A DNA stretch of 26,737 bases from Candidatus Moraniibacteriota bacterium (GCA_003543115.1 DPJH01000035.1:3054-29790), one strand, 5' to 3'; shown: positions 14,314 through 22,382, numbered from the stretch's first letter. Notes: generated from the letters alone by a model not told the origin. Numbers and translations: made by a program.

Positions 14314-14343
14314 ACCATCAAAAAAAGACTGCTTAAGTCTTTT
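14314..14343 (-). terminator. Terminator of the coiled-coil gene
   Basis: AAAAGACT (14323-14330) pairs with AGTCTTTT (14336-14343). The minus strand continues with a T-rich stretch. Confidence 0.8.
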
Positions 14344-14366
14344 CGTATTCTCATTGGCAAAATAGT

Positions 14367-14666
14367 TTAAGTTAATTTAGCAAAAACCAGTTTTTCCAAT
14401 TTAACCATTCTTTTTTCCATCTTATTAAATTCATCGCGATCAACTTTTTCAGAAAGCCTATGTTTAATTTCAGTAATATCATCTTGCATGCGGTCAAAGC
14501 GGCCTTCGAGATTATCAAAACGACCCTCAAGATTATCTAACCTAATCACAATATCTCCATGCTGCTCGGAAATGACATGTATCCCATCATTAATATTCTC
14601 CAACATTGACATCACTTCATCGGATTTATATGTCTTATCTTCAATTTTTTGATTTTTCTTCTTCAT
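14367..14666 (-). CDS. Small coiled-coil protein (99 aa)
   Basis: The protein has a charged N-terminal tail and then about 75 residues of heptad pattern with Leu, Ile and Val at a/d positions (ISEQHGDIVIRLDNLEGRFD and onward). The heptad NLEGRFD is present twice in a row, a recent-looking internal duplication. It has no signal peptide or membrane segment, so it is likely a cytosolic oligomer. A promoter of its own (TTGACT, 16 nt, TAAAAT) ends 7 nt before the ATG, so the mRNA is probably leaderless. It directly follows orphan 7TM gene B on the same strand and might be its intracellular partner; that is inference from position only. No family is recognised. Confidence 0.75.
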   Translation of the reverse strand: MKKKNQKIEDKTYKSDEVMSMLENINDGIHVISEQHGDIVIRLDNLEGRFDNLEGRFDRMQDDITEIKHRLSEKVDRDEFNKMEKRMVKLEKLVFAKLT

Positions 14667-14673
14667 ATATTCT

Positions 14674-14701
14674 ATTTTAACAAATTCTGCATCATAGTCA
14701 A
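14674..14701 (-). promoter_or_regulatory. Promoter of the coiled-coil gene (leaderless)
   Basis: Minus strand: TTGACT (14696-14701), 16 nt, TAAAAT (14674-14679), 7 nt before the ATG. Confidence 0.7.
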
Positions 14702-14714
14702 ACTGAAATTAATC

Positions 14715-15554
14715 CTATTTCCCCCAAAAAATCCAAATGATAGCCACATAAAAAATCAGAAGGATGGAATAGAAAACAGGGGTTAGGGTGAGGAAGAACA
14801 TCCCCCAGAAAATTGCAGAAAAAATGGAAAAGACGAACCATTTCCTGGGAAGAACCTTGAAATCGAACAATTCATATTCTATGACAGCAAGAACTATAAG
14901 CGTCAGGAAAAAAAGATTGCCCAGTATGAAATATGGAGAAATGTCTATCTGCATTTTTTCCGCTATCCTGAAAAGATCCAGCGCTTCATAGGCGATGCTC
15001 CATAAAACGAAAGACATGATCGCGAACACTAGAATCCTGATTTGTTTTTTCTTATTATGCCATATGAAAGGATCGAAATATTTCCTCAAAAGTATCATGG
15101 AAGCCCAAAGGGCATAAGCCAGATTCAAAAAAAGACTCACATAGATATACCAGCCCAAGGCATATTCACAGGTCTCCGGATCAACGCTTCCGATGGCATA
15201 TTTTTTCGCTACCGCAAAAACCGTCAAAGAAAGCGGCAAGGCGAACACCAGCTTCTTTTTCCAGCCCAATTCCTTGCCCACCATGGCATAGGCGAAATAT
15301 AGGAAAAAAAGATAAAAAAAATCCACCAGATATGACAAGCGGAAAAAAATATAACTTACACTGGCGCTCTCAGTGGTCCATTGCACCAAATCGCCTATCG
15401 TCCACAAGGCAATGATAGAAATGAAATAGAAGGCATTGCGGTTCTGCGAATTTTTCCTATCATTGAGAAAAATGCTGAAGGAAGTGATGAGCGCAAGAGT
15501 TATTACCGACACATACGAATAGATTATGAACAAAGGCGTTTCAAATTCACACAT
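14715..15554 (-). CDS. Orphan 7TM sensor module, copy B (no kinase domain)
   Basis: The 279-residue membrane protein is a paralogue of the protein at 5486-6325. Both begin MCEFETPLFIIYSY, align end to end without gaps and stop right after the last helix (IWIFWGK here). The order of helices and the juxtamembrane VIEYELFDF segment also match the N-terminal part of the histidine kinase at 1-1346. It would bring a stimulus to the membrane but has no phosphotransfer domain of its own. It may pair with a separate kinase or with the coiled-coil protein encoded 48 nt downstream. No SD site is seen. The DNA of the first 40 codons is very similar between copies A and B. Confidence 0.75.
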   Translation of the reverse strand: MCEFETPLFIIYSYVSVITLALITSFSIFLNDRKNSQNRNAFYFISIIALWTIGDLVQWTTESASVSYIFFRLSYLVDFFYLFFLYFAYAMVGKELGWKKKLVFALPLSLTVFAVAKKYAIGSVDPETCEYALGWYIYVSLFLNLAYALWASMILLRKYFDPFIWHNKKKQIRILVFAIMSFVLWSIAYEALDLFRIAEKMQIDISPYFILGNLFFLTLIVLAVIEYELFDFKVLPRKWFVFSIFSAIFWGMFFLTLTPVFYSILLIFYVAIIWIFWGK

Positions 15555-15714
15555 ATGTTTTGATTGAAATTAGAATCTCTAACGAGCCAAATTTTTTATT
15601 CTAAAAAAATTATCAAGTCGCTGCAGAAGGCATCGTTATAATTTTTCATCCTACACCCATTTGATCTATTTTGCAAACTCATTCTTATTCAAATTTTATT
15701 TCAGACGCCGCATC

Positions 15715-15743
15715 TTGCCAAAATGGAAATCTAGTGCTATGAT
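15715..15743 (+). promoter_or_regulatory. Promoter of the HelD-like helicase gene
   Basis: TTGCCA (15715-15720), 17 nt, TATGAT (15738-15743). It gives a leader of about 140 nt. The interval 15555-15714 holds no gene that I can support. Confidence 0.65.
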
Positions 15744-15791
15744 GGATAGTATCAGATTCTTCTTTAGCAGCATCGTATCAAACGCTTCTTC

Positions 15792-15866
15792 AAAAAATCA
15801 ACCCCAAGGCGAACAAATTGTGCCAAAAATGCAATTTTTTGTAAAAAGCCGATGGGTTGATTTTTT
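15792..15866 (+). promoter_or_regulatory. Long leader stem-loop before the helicase gene
   Basis: AAAAAATCAACCC (15792-15804) pairs perfectly with GGGTTGATTTTTT (15854-15866). Inside it AAATTG can pair with CAATTT, and GGC with GCC. It ends in a T-run 23 nt before the ATG, so it could act as a terminator/attenuator or as the 3' end of a small RNA. Confidence 0.6.
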
Positions 15867-15889
15867 AATTTCCATCTAATCCAAATCTT

Positions 15890-17734
15890 ATGTCCAAAGA
15901 AAAACTCCTATCTGAGGCCAAAACTCATGTAGAAAAAACTTGCAGCCACATCGAAAAATCATCGCAAGAAACTATCATGGCGATCAAAAGAAGCGAAGAG
16001 ATATATCTATCCTTGCCTGAATTTGATCGACCAGTAGAAAAACAGGTGCAGAACTATCATAAAAAAAGACTGGCTGAACTTTCCCACTTGGAAAAATCCC
16101 CGTACTTTGTCCGTTGTGACGTGGTTTTTGATGAAGAAAGCAAGCCCCACACTTTCTATTTTGGAAAATTCAATTTCAATCAGGATTCCATTTATTCCTG
16201 GGTCACCCCCGCTTCTGCTATCCGGTTTGAAAACCCAGGCAAGGTGAGCTATTTTCTTCCCAGCGGCAAACAACAAAACGCTCTTCTCTTGCGTAAAGAT
16301 CAATACATGATTGTAGAGGGAAGAATAAAATTTCTTTCCAGCGAATCGACTGAATATCCGCGCAAGCTTATTTTCCAAGAACACTTTTCCGTTCTCAAGT
16401 CATCTTTTGCCCTGCCTGAAATTGTAGCCCAAATGGAGAAACTTCAAGATCAAGTGATCCGCGCCCACCATGTGGGATCATTTCTTATTTCAGGTCCGGC
16501 CGGCAGCGGAAAAACCACCCTCGCCCTTCATCGCGTAGCTTATATGAATCAGTCTCCCGATCTGGCGGAAAAATACCCCAGCCAATCCATCGTTGTTTTT
16601 GTCCAGGATAACGGCACTAAGGAATATTTCTCCCAGCTTCTTCCAGGACTCGGCATCAATGATATTTTTATCACCACCTTCTCCGAATGGGCCATGTCCA
16701 TTCTCAAGCTCAAATCCGGATATGCTCCCAGATTTATTTTTCACGAAGAAAGCGAAGAAAACCTCGATCTCTTTGAGTTCTCGAAGCTTCAGGCTCTAAA
16801 AAAACACCGACTCAAGAATGATTCCGGCTTCTCTTTGCTTAAAAAAATCTATGCACCGTTTTTTAGCGACAAGCAGAAAGAAATTTTTCAAAAGCAGATG
16901 GAATCCGACACTCTGGACCGGATCGATCTGACCATCCTTCTCAAGAGTTTCTATCAAAAAAACAGGAAGCTGGAAATCGTCAGCGAATATCTCATCGAAA
17001 ACAAATTCGGAAAAATAGAAACAAAAAAAGCCGCTAAAAAAATGTCATATAATTTGGCCGTAATCGATGAATTCCAAAACTATTTGCCGGAACAGCTGCG
17101 GCTTATAAAAAAGTGCTTGGAAGAAAAAAATCAATCCGTTATTTATGTAGGCGATATGACGCAAAAGGTCCAGCTGGGGACAATTTCCGGATGGGATGCC
17201 ATTGAAGAAAATATCCATGACAAACGCCAAGTAGTGCTGCATAAGGTATACCGAAATACTAAAAACATCTTGCAGTTCATTGCCAGTCTCGGATATGACA
17301 TTGAAATTCCGACAAACATCAAAGATGGCTCGCCAGTGTCAGAAAAAATATTCGTTTCACCTCAGGATGAAATCGATTATATTCAAAAAACACTGGCACA
17401 GAAAACTTTTCAAAGTGTCGGCGTTCTGGCCAAGAACTCTTTCTATGTGGATAAATTTAGAAAACGCTTGACTGATAAAAAAATCCATTGCATGACAATA
17501 AATGAAGCTCAAGGAGTGGAATTTGATATTGTCTTTTTGGTAGGTATCCATCCGAAACTATTTTCCCTCAATTTTCCTCAAGACACACCCTTGGATCTCA
17601 TCCAAGAAAAAAAGAAGATCAACCGGGATCTCCTCTACGTCGCCCTTACTCGTGCCATTAGCGAACTTCATATATCAGGAAAAGAAAATCTACGAAACGT
17701 CATTCAGCTTTCTGCCATTGACAAACACATCTGA
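15890..17734 (+). CDS. HelD-like superfamily 1 helicase/ATPase
   Basis: The 614-residue protein has a helical N-terminus (~1-65) and the HelD-type region with FYFGKFNF and YSWVTPASAIRF (compare YIGR in HelD). It then has Walker A GPAGSGKTTLALHRVAYM (~201), Walker B AVIDEFQNY (~392), a UvrD-like VYRNTKNI element, INEAQGVEFDIVFLVG and the final VALTRAISELHISG (~583). HelD proteins bind RNA polymerase and free stalled or post-termination complexes; the HelD call rests on the N-terminal region and the HRVAYM extension. It is shorter than typical HelD (about 700+). No SD site is present. The start follows a strong stem-loop leader. A DEAD-box RNA helicase gene follows after 90 nt. Confidence 0.88.
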   Translation: MSKEKLLSEAKTHVEKTCSHIEKSSQETIMAIKRSEEIYLSLPEFDRPVEKQVQNYHKKRLAELSHLEKSPYFVRCDVVFDEESKPHTFYFGKFNFNQDSIYSWVTPASAIRFENPGKVSYFLPSGKQQNALLLRKDQYMIVEGRIKFLSSESTEYPRKLIFQEHFSVLKSSFALPEIVAQMEKLQDQVIRAHHVGSFLISGPAGSGKTTLALHRVAYMNQSPDLAEKYPSQSIVVFVQDNGTKEYFSQLLPGLGINDIFITTFSEWAMSILKLKSGYAPRFIFHEESEENLDLFEFSKLQALKKHRLKNDSGFSLLKKIYAPFFSDKQKEIFQKQMESDTLDRIDLTILLKSFYQKNRKLEIVSEYLIENKFGKIETKKAAKKMSYNLAVIDEFQNYLPEQLRLIKKCLEEKNQSVIYVGDMTQKVQLGTISGWDAIEENIHDKRQVVLHKVYRNTKNILQFIASLGYDIEIPTNIKDGSPVSEKIFVSPQDEIDYIQKTLAQKTFQSVGVLAKNSFYVDKFRKRLTDKKIHCMTINEAQGVEFDIVFLVGIHPKLFSLNFPQDTPLDLIQEKKKINRDLLYVALTRAISELHISGKENLRNVIQLSAIDKHI

Positions 17735-17785
17735 AATTGCTACAATTGATTTTTATGTTAACACTTTACGAATTTTTTCTTTAGA

Positions 17786-17821
17786 GTTGCAACATAAATT
17801 TATAATTATTTATGTTTCAAC
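17786..17821 (+). promoter_or_regulatory. Long inverted repeat just before the DEAD-box gene
   Basis: GTTGCAACATAAAT (17786-17799) pairs with ATTTATGTTTCAAC (17808-17821), 13 of 14 positions, with a TTATAATT loop. The loop contains TATAAT (17801-17806), so the palindrome may be an operator around a -10 box. If transcribed, it is a hairpin ending 3 nt before the ATG that would hide the start. Confidence 0.65.
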
Positions 17822-17824
17822 ATA

Positions 17825-19075
17825 ATGTTCAACAAAAGACCCAATCGTGGGCCATCTCGTGGTGGTTCAAGAAACAACAGACCTGCCCAAGGATCAAGCA
17901 ACAGAGGCGCAAGGCCATCTGGCAGAAGAAGCCCTCAAGGGAGCAAAAAGGGACGCTTTACCGGAGCCTATATCGATCCCAAGATGTTTATCAACAAGGC
18001 TGTTCCGGCTAAAGCTGAAAAAGAGGAAGTGCATATAGTGAAAGCCCTTTTCTCCGATTTAGCTATCAATGATCAATTGAAATCAGCTATTTCAAAAAGA
18101 GGCTATGCCCATCCGACAGACATTCAAGCCAAAACCATTCCTCATATCTTAGAAGGGAAAGACGTAATCGGACTAGCCAACACCGGAACAGGAAAAACCG
18201 GAGCTTTTTTGGTGCCAATGGTGCATAAGATCATGGGTGACTATAAACAGAAATTGCTTGTAGTGGTTCCCACCCGAGAATTAGCCATCCAAATTCAAGA
18301 AGAATTCATCGCTTTGACTCAAGGATTGCGCCTTCAAGCTGTAGTAGCAGTGGGAGGAGCCAATATTCGCCCACAAATCCAGAGACTCCGATCTCGCCAT
18401 AATGTCGTTATTGGAACTCCGGGAAGACTAAAAGACCTGATTGCCAGAAAAGATTTGAAACTTGAGACGTTTACCAATGTAGTGTTGGATGAAGCTGACC
18501 GCATGCTGGATATGGGATTTATTGCAGATGTCAAACTTCTTCTTTCTCTTCTTTCTTCCCCAAGACAGACCTTGCTTTTTTCCGCTACCCTTTCGAAAGA
18601 AATCGAAGCTTTGGTACAGCAATTCCAAACTGATCCGGTACGTATTTCCATTAAGACCCAAGAAACTTCAGCTCAGGTCGACCAAGATATCGTTCGAGTA
18701 GGAAAAGACGAGGACAAGGTCAACATTTTGCAAAAACTTCTGGCTCAAACCAGCTTTCAAAAGATTCTTATTTTCACACGCACCAAGCGCGGGGCGGAAA
18801 AGCTGTCCAAGATCCTTCTTCAAATGGGCTTCAAATCAGAGTCTATCCACGGAGACAAATCTCACCATCAAAGACAACGAGCATTGCAATCATTCAAAAA
18901 CAATAAGGTTGAGATTTTAGTGGCAACCGACGTGGCAGCCCGAGGATTGGATATTCCCAATGTCAGCCATGTCATAAATTTTGATGTTCCGGCCAGCTAT
19001 GAAGATTATATCCACCGCATCGGACGAACCGGACGTGCCGGGAAAACCGGAATCGCCCTTACCTTCATTGAATAA
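17825..19075 (+). CDS. DEAD-box ATP-dependent RNA helicase with RG-rich N-terminal tail
   Basis: The 416-residue protein has all main DEAD-box motifs: a Q-motif region ending HPTDIQAKTIPHIL, ANTGTGKT (~117), PTRELA, TPGRL, DEAD (~221), SAT (~252), the C-terminal domain with ILIFTRTKRGAEKL, ATDVAARGLDIP and HRIGRTGRAG (~397). It unwinds or remodels RNA in the cytosol (ribosome assembly or mRNA decay). Unusually the basic, Arg/Gly/Ser-rich tail is at the N-terminus (first ~45 residues), whereas RhlE/CsdA-type enzymes carry it at the C-terminus; the protein ends soon after motif VI. No SD site is seen. A long inverted repeat abuts the start and may autoregulate it. Confidence 0.93.
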   Translation: MFNKRPNRGPSRGGSRNNRPAQGSSNRGARPSGRRSPQGSKKGRFTGAYIDPKMFINKAVPAKAEKEEVHIVKALFSDLAINDQLKSAISKRGYAHPTDIQAKTIPHILEGKDVIGLANTGTGKTGAFLVPMVHKIMGDYKQKLLVVVPTRELAIQIQEEFIALTQGLRLQAVVAVGGANIRPQIQRLRSRHNVVIGTPGRLKDLIARKDLKLETFTNVVLDEADRMLDMGFIADVKLLLSLLSSPRQTLLFSATLSKEIEALVQQFQTDPVRISIKTQETSAQVDQDIVRVGKDEDKVNILQKLLAQTSFQKILIFTRTKRGAEKLSKILLQMGFKSESIHGDKSHHQRQRALQSFKNNKVEILVATDVAARGLDIPNVSHVINFDVPASYEDYIHRIGRTGRAGKTGIALTFIE

Positions 19076-19094
19076 TATGCTTTGAGGAAATAAT

Positions 19095-19132
19095 AAAAGC
19101 TTCGCCGCAAATTCTAGCGACGAAGCTTTTTT
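19095..19132. terminator. Bidirectional terminator between convergent genes
   Basis: AAAAGCTTCG (19095-19104) pairs with CGAAGCTTTT (19121-19130). T-runs follow on both strands, so it can serve both the DEAD-box gene and the PilZ gene. Confidence 0.9.
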
Positions 19133-19145
19133 AGTACTTGGAACT

Positions 19146-19799
19146 TTATTTCCCGGCACGCAAGGAAAGTCTCAAAATTTTCCTGTTTGTTGCAAATGCT
19201 TGCATGTCGGTAAACTCCAAACCGATTATCAAGCCATTGACCCTTTTGACAATCGCCCCAAAAGAAGCCTCTCTTATTTGGTTACGCCTGCCTCGGAAAA
19301 CTATCGTAATAACTACGCCGTCTTCAAGATTTAAAAATGGAGAAAAGGGACCGCTGAGAATGATTCCCACTCCATTCTCAGATATATCCTTCACAATAAC
19401 AATGTATTCTTTTTTCTTTGCTATGTAGCCCCTCAACATAACGTCTCTTCGAGTTTTTTCCCGATAATCCAGCACGACTTCTTCTGTTGTTTGGCAATGG
19501 CCACAAGTAATGCTGGCATTTCTGATATTTCCTTCAATGGGAAAACATTCCTTGCCTCCACATTGAGAACAGATAAAGTCCAGAGATTTTCCAGAAAGGA
19601 AAATTATTCTCCGAGATTTATCATCTCTTTTTTCAGACTCCTCCAGAATTCCCAGAGATCTTTTAATCTTCTTTTTGCATCGACAAGTTATATTTATCTC
19701 CCGATAGGGTTTGCCATTTTGCAGGGGAACTTCACCCGTAAAACCGCAATCTGTGCAGATAAATGGAAAATTTTCCACTCTTGAAAATATTTTTTCCAC
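19146..19799 (-). CDS. Double zinc-ribbon / PilZ domain protein
   Basis: The 217-residue protein has two cysteine modules. The first is C15/C18 with C39/C41 and the second is C77/C80 with C99/C102, each like a zinc ribbon. A PilZ domain follows, with YREKTRRDVMLRGYI (RxxxR, ~112-126) and VKDISENGVGI (D/NxSxxG, ~137-145), the residues that bind cyclic di-GMP. It then continues as a beta-barrel to LRAGK. The start is GTG at 19799, 7 nt after GAGG. A promoter with consensus spacing lies ahead. It probably works as a cytosolic c-di-GMP receptor; the zinc ribbons suggest contact with a protein or nucleic acid. Pairing both in one small protein is unusual. I know of no named family. Confidence 0.8.
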   Translation of the reverse strand: MEKIFSRVENFPFICTDCGFTGEVPLQNGKPYREINITCRCKKKIKRSLGILEESEKRDDKSRRIIFLSGKSLDFICSQCGGKECFPIEGNIRNASITCGHCQTTEEVVLDYREKTRRDVMLRGYIAKKKEYIVIVKDISENGVGIILSGPFSPFLNLEDGVVITIVFRGRRNQIREASFGAIVKRVNGLIIGLEFTDMQAFATNRKILRLSLRAGK

Positions 19800-19857
19800 T
19801 TTTTTTCCTCTTTTTTAGGTTGATCTTGTTAATGTTCTAAATAACCAATAATGTTTC

Positions 19858-19886
19858 ATTTTAGTCGCTTTATTGGATATTGTCAA
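19858..19886 (-). promoter_or_regulatory. Promoter of the PilZ gene
   Basis: Minus strand: TTGACA (19881-19886), 17 nt, TAAAAT (19858-19863); leader about 55 nt. Confidence 0.8.
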
Positions 19887-19902
19887 TATTTTATTATTCT
19901 CA

Positions 19903-19926
19903 TCAAAAAACTGCTCAAATGAGCAG
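19903..19926 (-). terminator. Terminator of dnaJ
   Basis: CTGCTCA (19911-19917) pairs with TGAGCAG (19920-19926), followed on the minus strand by TTTTTTGATG. The loop is very short (2 nt, more if the stem ends fray). Confidence 0.75.
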
Positions 19927-19967
19927 ATTTTCTCTTATCAAAGCAAAAATAGTTTTTAAAGACATTT

Positions 19968-21080
19968 TCATATTCCCTGATCGCGCATTTGCTCGACAAT
20001 TTTCTTTTGTTCCCGGCTCAAGCTCTTCGGCACTTTCACTACCACAGTTACCAAGTGATTACCCGCTCCGCGTCCGCCAAGCTCAGGCACGCCTTCACCC
20101 TTGATGCGGAAAACCTCTCCTGACTGAGTGCCGTTAGGAATTTTTAAAATCAAGCTTCCTGAAATTGTCTCAATTTCTATCTTACCTCCAAGAACCGCAA
20201 CAGAAAAAGGCACTTGTTCCGTACTTAAGATATCTAAACCTTTCCTTTTGAATTTTTTGTGCGGCACCACATGGATTGTCACCAGCAAATCTCCAGCTAT
20301 TGCTCCTTGTTCTCCGGCTTCTCCTTGTTCACTGACCGACAAAGTCTGACCGTCAGAAATTCCGGCCGGAATTTTTATTTCAATTTTTTGCTCTTCCTTC
20401 ACTCTTCCATCCCCCCCGCATTTCGAACACTTTTTTTCAAAAATTCTCCCTGATCCATGGCATTCATGGCATTCGGCAATTTGAGAAAAAGTGCCAAAAA
20501 AACTTCTTCTCACAGTCTCTATTTTTCCTTTTCCTTTGCATGTTGGACAGGTTTTTTGTCCGGTTCCGGGCTCTCCTCCTTCGCCATCGCACCGATCACA
20601 AGCCACGCTTTTATACAAGTTCAATTCTCTTTGCGTTCCACGCACCATTTCATAGTAGTCGATTTCCATATCTACATGGATATCGGCTCCCTTTGAACGT
20701 CTTCTTCCTCGCGAGGTTGATCCGCCGAAAATATTGGAAAAAATATCGTCAAAACCTTCTCCTCCAAACTCAAAACCTCCATTTTGGCCGCCGAAGCCTT
20801 GAAATCCAGAAAAATCCCAGCCTGAGGCTGGTCCGCCTCCGGCGGAAAAACCGCCAGCCCCGCCACCTTCAAAGGTCTGCCCGAATTGATCATATTGTTG
20901 GCGCTTGGATTTGTCTGAAAGAACCTGGTAGGCTTGATTTATTTCTTTAAATTTTGCTTCATCTCCGCCTGATTTGTCAGGGTGATATTTATGAGCCAGT
21001 TTTCTGTAAGCCTTCTTTATTTCATCATCGGTTGCATCCTTAGAAACGCCTAAAAGGTCATAATAGTTATTATTTGCCAT
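19968..21080 (-). CDS. dnaJ: Chaperone DnaJ (Hsp40)
   Basis: The 370-residue protein is a complete type I DnaJ. It has a J domain with HPD (33-35), a Gly/Phe-rich linker (~70-130), four CxxCxGxG zinc motifs (CDRCDGEG, CPTCKGKG, CHECHGSG, CSKCGGDG), and the C-terminal substrate-binding domains ending at KKIVEQMRDQGI. It stimulates DnaK ATPase and hands over unfolded clients. No dnaK or grpE is in the window, so it stands alone here. Its promoter is overlapped by a CIRCE element, so it should be heat-inducible and repressed by HrcA. The leader is about 90 nt and contains a small GTTTG/CAAAC hairpin; no SD site is seen. Confidence 0.97.
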   Translation of the reverse strand: MANNNYYDLLGVSKDATDDEIKKAYRKLAHKYHPDKSGGDEAKFKEINQAYQVLSDKSKRQQYDQFGQTFEGGGAGGFSAGGGPASGWDFSGFQGFGGQNGGFEFGGEGFDDIFSNIFGGSTSRGRRRSKGADIHVDMEIDYYEMVRGTQRELNLYKSVACDRCDGEGGEPGTGQKTCPTCKGKGKIETVRRSFFGTFSQIAECHECHGSGRIFEKKCSKCGGDGRVKEEQKIEIKIPAGISDGQTLSVSEQGEAGEQGAIAGDLLVTIHVVPHKKFKRKGLDILSTEQVPFSVAVLGGKIEIETISGSLILKIPNGTQSGEVFRIKGEGVPELGGRGAGNHLVTVVVKVPKSLSREQKKIVEQMRDQGI

Positions 21081-21175
21081 ATAAAATATTTAAGTTTTAC
21101 GAATGTTTATAAAATTTGCTTGTTTGCCGACAAACAGATAAGCAGTAAGCAAAAAGGCTTCAAAAGTCTCATCTC

Positions 21176-21204
21176 ATTATATAACCATTATAAAATTTTA
21201 GCAA
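21176..21204 (-). promoter_or_regulatory. Promoter of dnaJ
   Basis: Minus strand: TTGCTA (21199-21204), 17 nt, TATAAT (21176-21181). The -35 box is inside the CIRCE element. Confidence 0.7.
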
Positions 21205-21224
21205 TCCCAACATATGAGTGCTAA
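21198..21224 (-). promoter_or_regulatory. CIRCE operator (HrcA site)
   Basis: Minus strand TTAGCACTC, 9 nt, GATTGCTAA. The CIRCE consensus is TTAGCACTC-N9-GAGTGCTAA, so only one of 18 conserved positions differs, and the spacing is exact. Confidence 0.88.
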
Positions 21225-21235
21225 TTCCAGCATTG

Positions 21236-22303
21236 TTATTCTAAAATTTCAACTTCAACAGAGGCTTTTTTTATTGACAATATTTTTGTCTCCAGAAAAA
21301 TCCACACAAGAAACTGAACCAGCATGATCCAAAGCGTGTTTAAGATAGATCCCAATGGGATAACCGTCAGAAACAATCCGATAGCCATGACATATGGCAG
21401 CACTGAAGCTTTTGCTCCATTTTTTGCGCCTGCCCCAAAGTACTGATCAATTTTTCTGTTAACGATATCCGCCAAAACATCCGACATCTTTTCATTTCCT
21501 TGCAAGTTTTTTCCTGCCATTTCAGAAAACTTTTTTCTTCCCTCCGCAAGAAGCAGGCTTTCCTGCTCTTTTCCAATTTCAAGGCTGGCCGATCTCACCT
21601 TTTGCAAAGCGTCTTCTTTCATGATTTTTTTCTGAGCAGCTGTTGCGCTCGGGTTAGTTTTTTCTATCATCTGGTCAATCTGAAAACTGGTTTCCATTGA
21701 AATTTCTCTGCTCTTCAATCCGCTTTTCTGGGTTTGCAAGATAAATTGATCCACTGTTAAAAATTCTTTATCAATGTCTTCTATTTCAGGATTCGTGGCT
21801 GATAAAAATCTCGTTGTCAGATTGCCTGTAATGGAGCTTATATAAAATTGAGGTATCAGATTTTCAGATCCTAAGTTTTTTACCGCCAAATAATATTGGC
21901 TTGTAATCATAATGGAGACAGCAAGAACGAGAATTCCGCTGCCTGCGCGCATAGACTTCCAAATATTTATCTCCACATTCATACGCAGATCTTTTTTTAT
22001 TTTTAAGACCGCCCAGGAAGTAAATAAAAAAGCAAGGCCGATTCCGATCATATGCCAGATGCTTCTTACAAAAACAAAACTTAAGATATAAGCCAATAAA
22101 AATAGAACTTGCAAATATGCGATTTTTTTTATAAGAATTATACTTGCATAAGAAAACACGAAAAACAAGGAAATGAATATCATAGGCACCGCCCAAACGC
22201 TGGCTTCGGGAACGTTTATAGCTTGATCAATGACTCTCCAAGAAAAAAAACTGATAATCAACAATAAAAATGCAAATAGATTTATAACAATTTTTTTCTC
22301 CAT
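21236..22303 (-). CDS. Membrane protein of the VirD4-like cluster, unknown function
   Basis: The 355-residue protein has four hydrophobic segments in the first ~105 residues and a fifth at ~120-140. A mostly helical extracytosolic or cytosolic stretch of ~150 residues follows (with ATNPEIEDIDKEFLTVDQFI), and two more membrane segments lie near the C-terminus (~300-345). It lies 79 nt downstream of the VirD4-like ATPase gene on the same strand. This position suggests that it works with that machinery, perhaps as a channel or coupling component. No conserved motif of a known family is visible to me. No SD site. Confidence 0.72.
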   Translation of the reverse strand: MEKKIVINLFAFLLLIISFFSWRVIDQAINVPEASVWAVPMIFISLFFVFSYASIILIKKIAYLQVLFLLAYILSFVFVRSIWHMIGIGLAFLFTSWAVLKIKKDLRMNVEINIWKSMRAGSGILVLAVSIMITSQYYLAVKNLGSENLIPQFYISSITGNLTTRFLSATNPEIEDIDKEFLTVDQFILQTQKSGLKSREISMETSFQIDQMIEKTNPSATAAQKKIMKEDALQKVRSASLEIGKEQESLLLAEGRKKFSEMAGKNLQGNEKMSDVLADIVNRKIDQYFGAGAKNGAKASVLPYVMAIGLFLTVIPLGSILNTLWIMLVQFLVWIFLETKILSIKKASVEVEILE

Positions 22304-22382
22304 AATTTTATTTTTTAATACCTTTAGCCTATGCGCCTGGCAAACAAAAAACTAAGAATTAACAATCAATATAGCCTCGACA

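Noticed and set aside
15661..15879. 72-codon plus-strand frame ahead of the helicase
   Set aside because: Composition is not protein-like, and the frame runs through the predicted promoter and the 13-bp stem-loop.
20540..20950. 136-codon plus-strand frame
   Set aside because: It is antisense to dnaJ, whose frame is certain from the HPD and zinc motifs.
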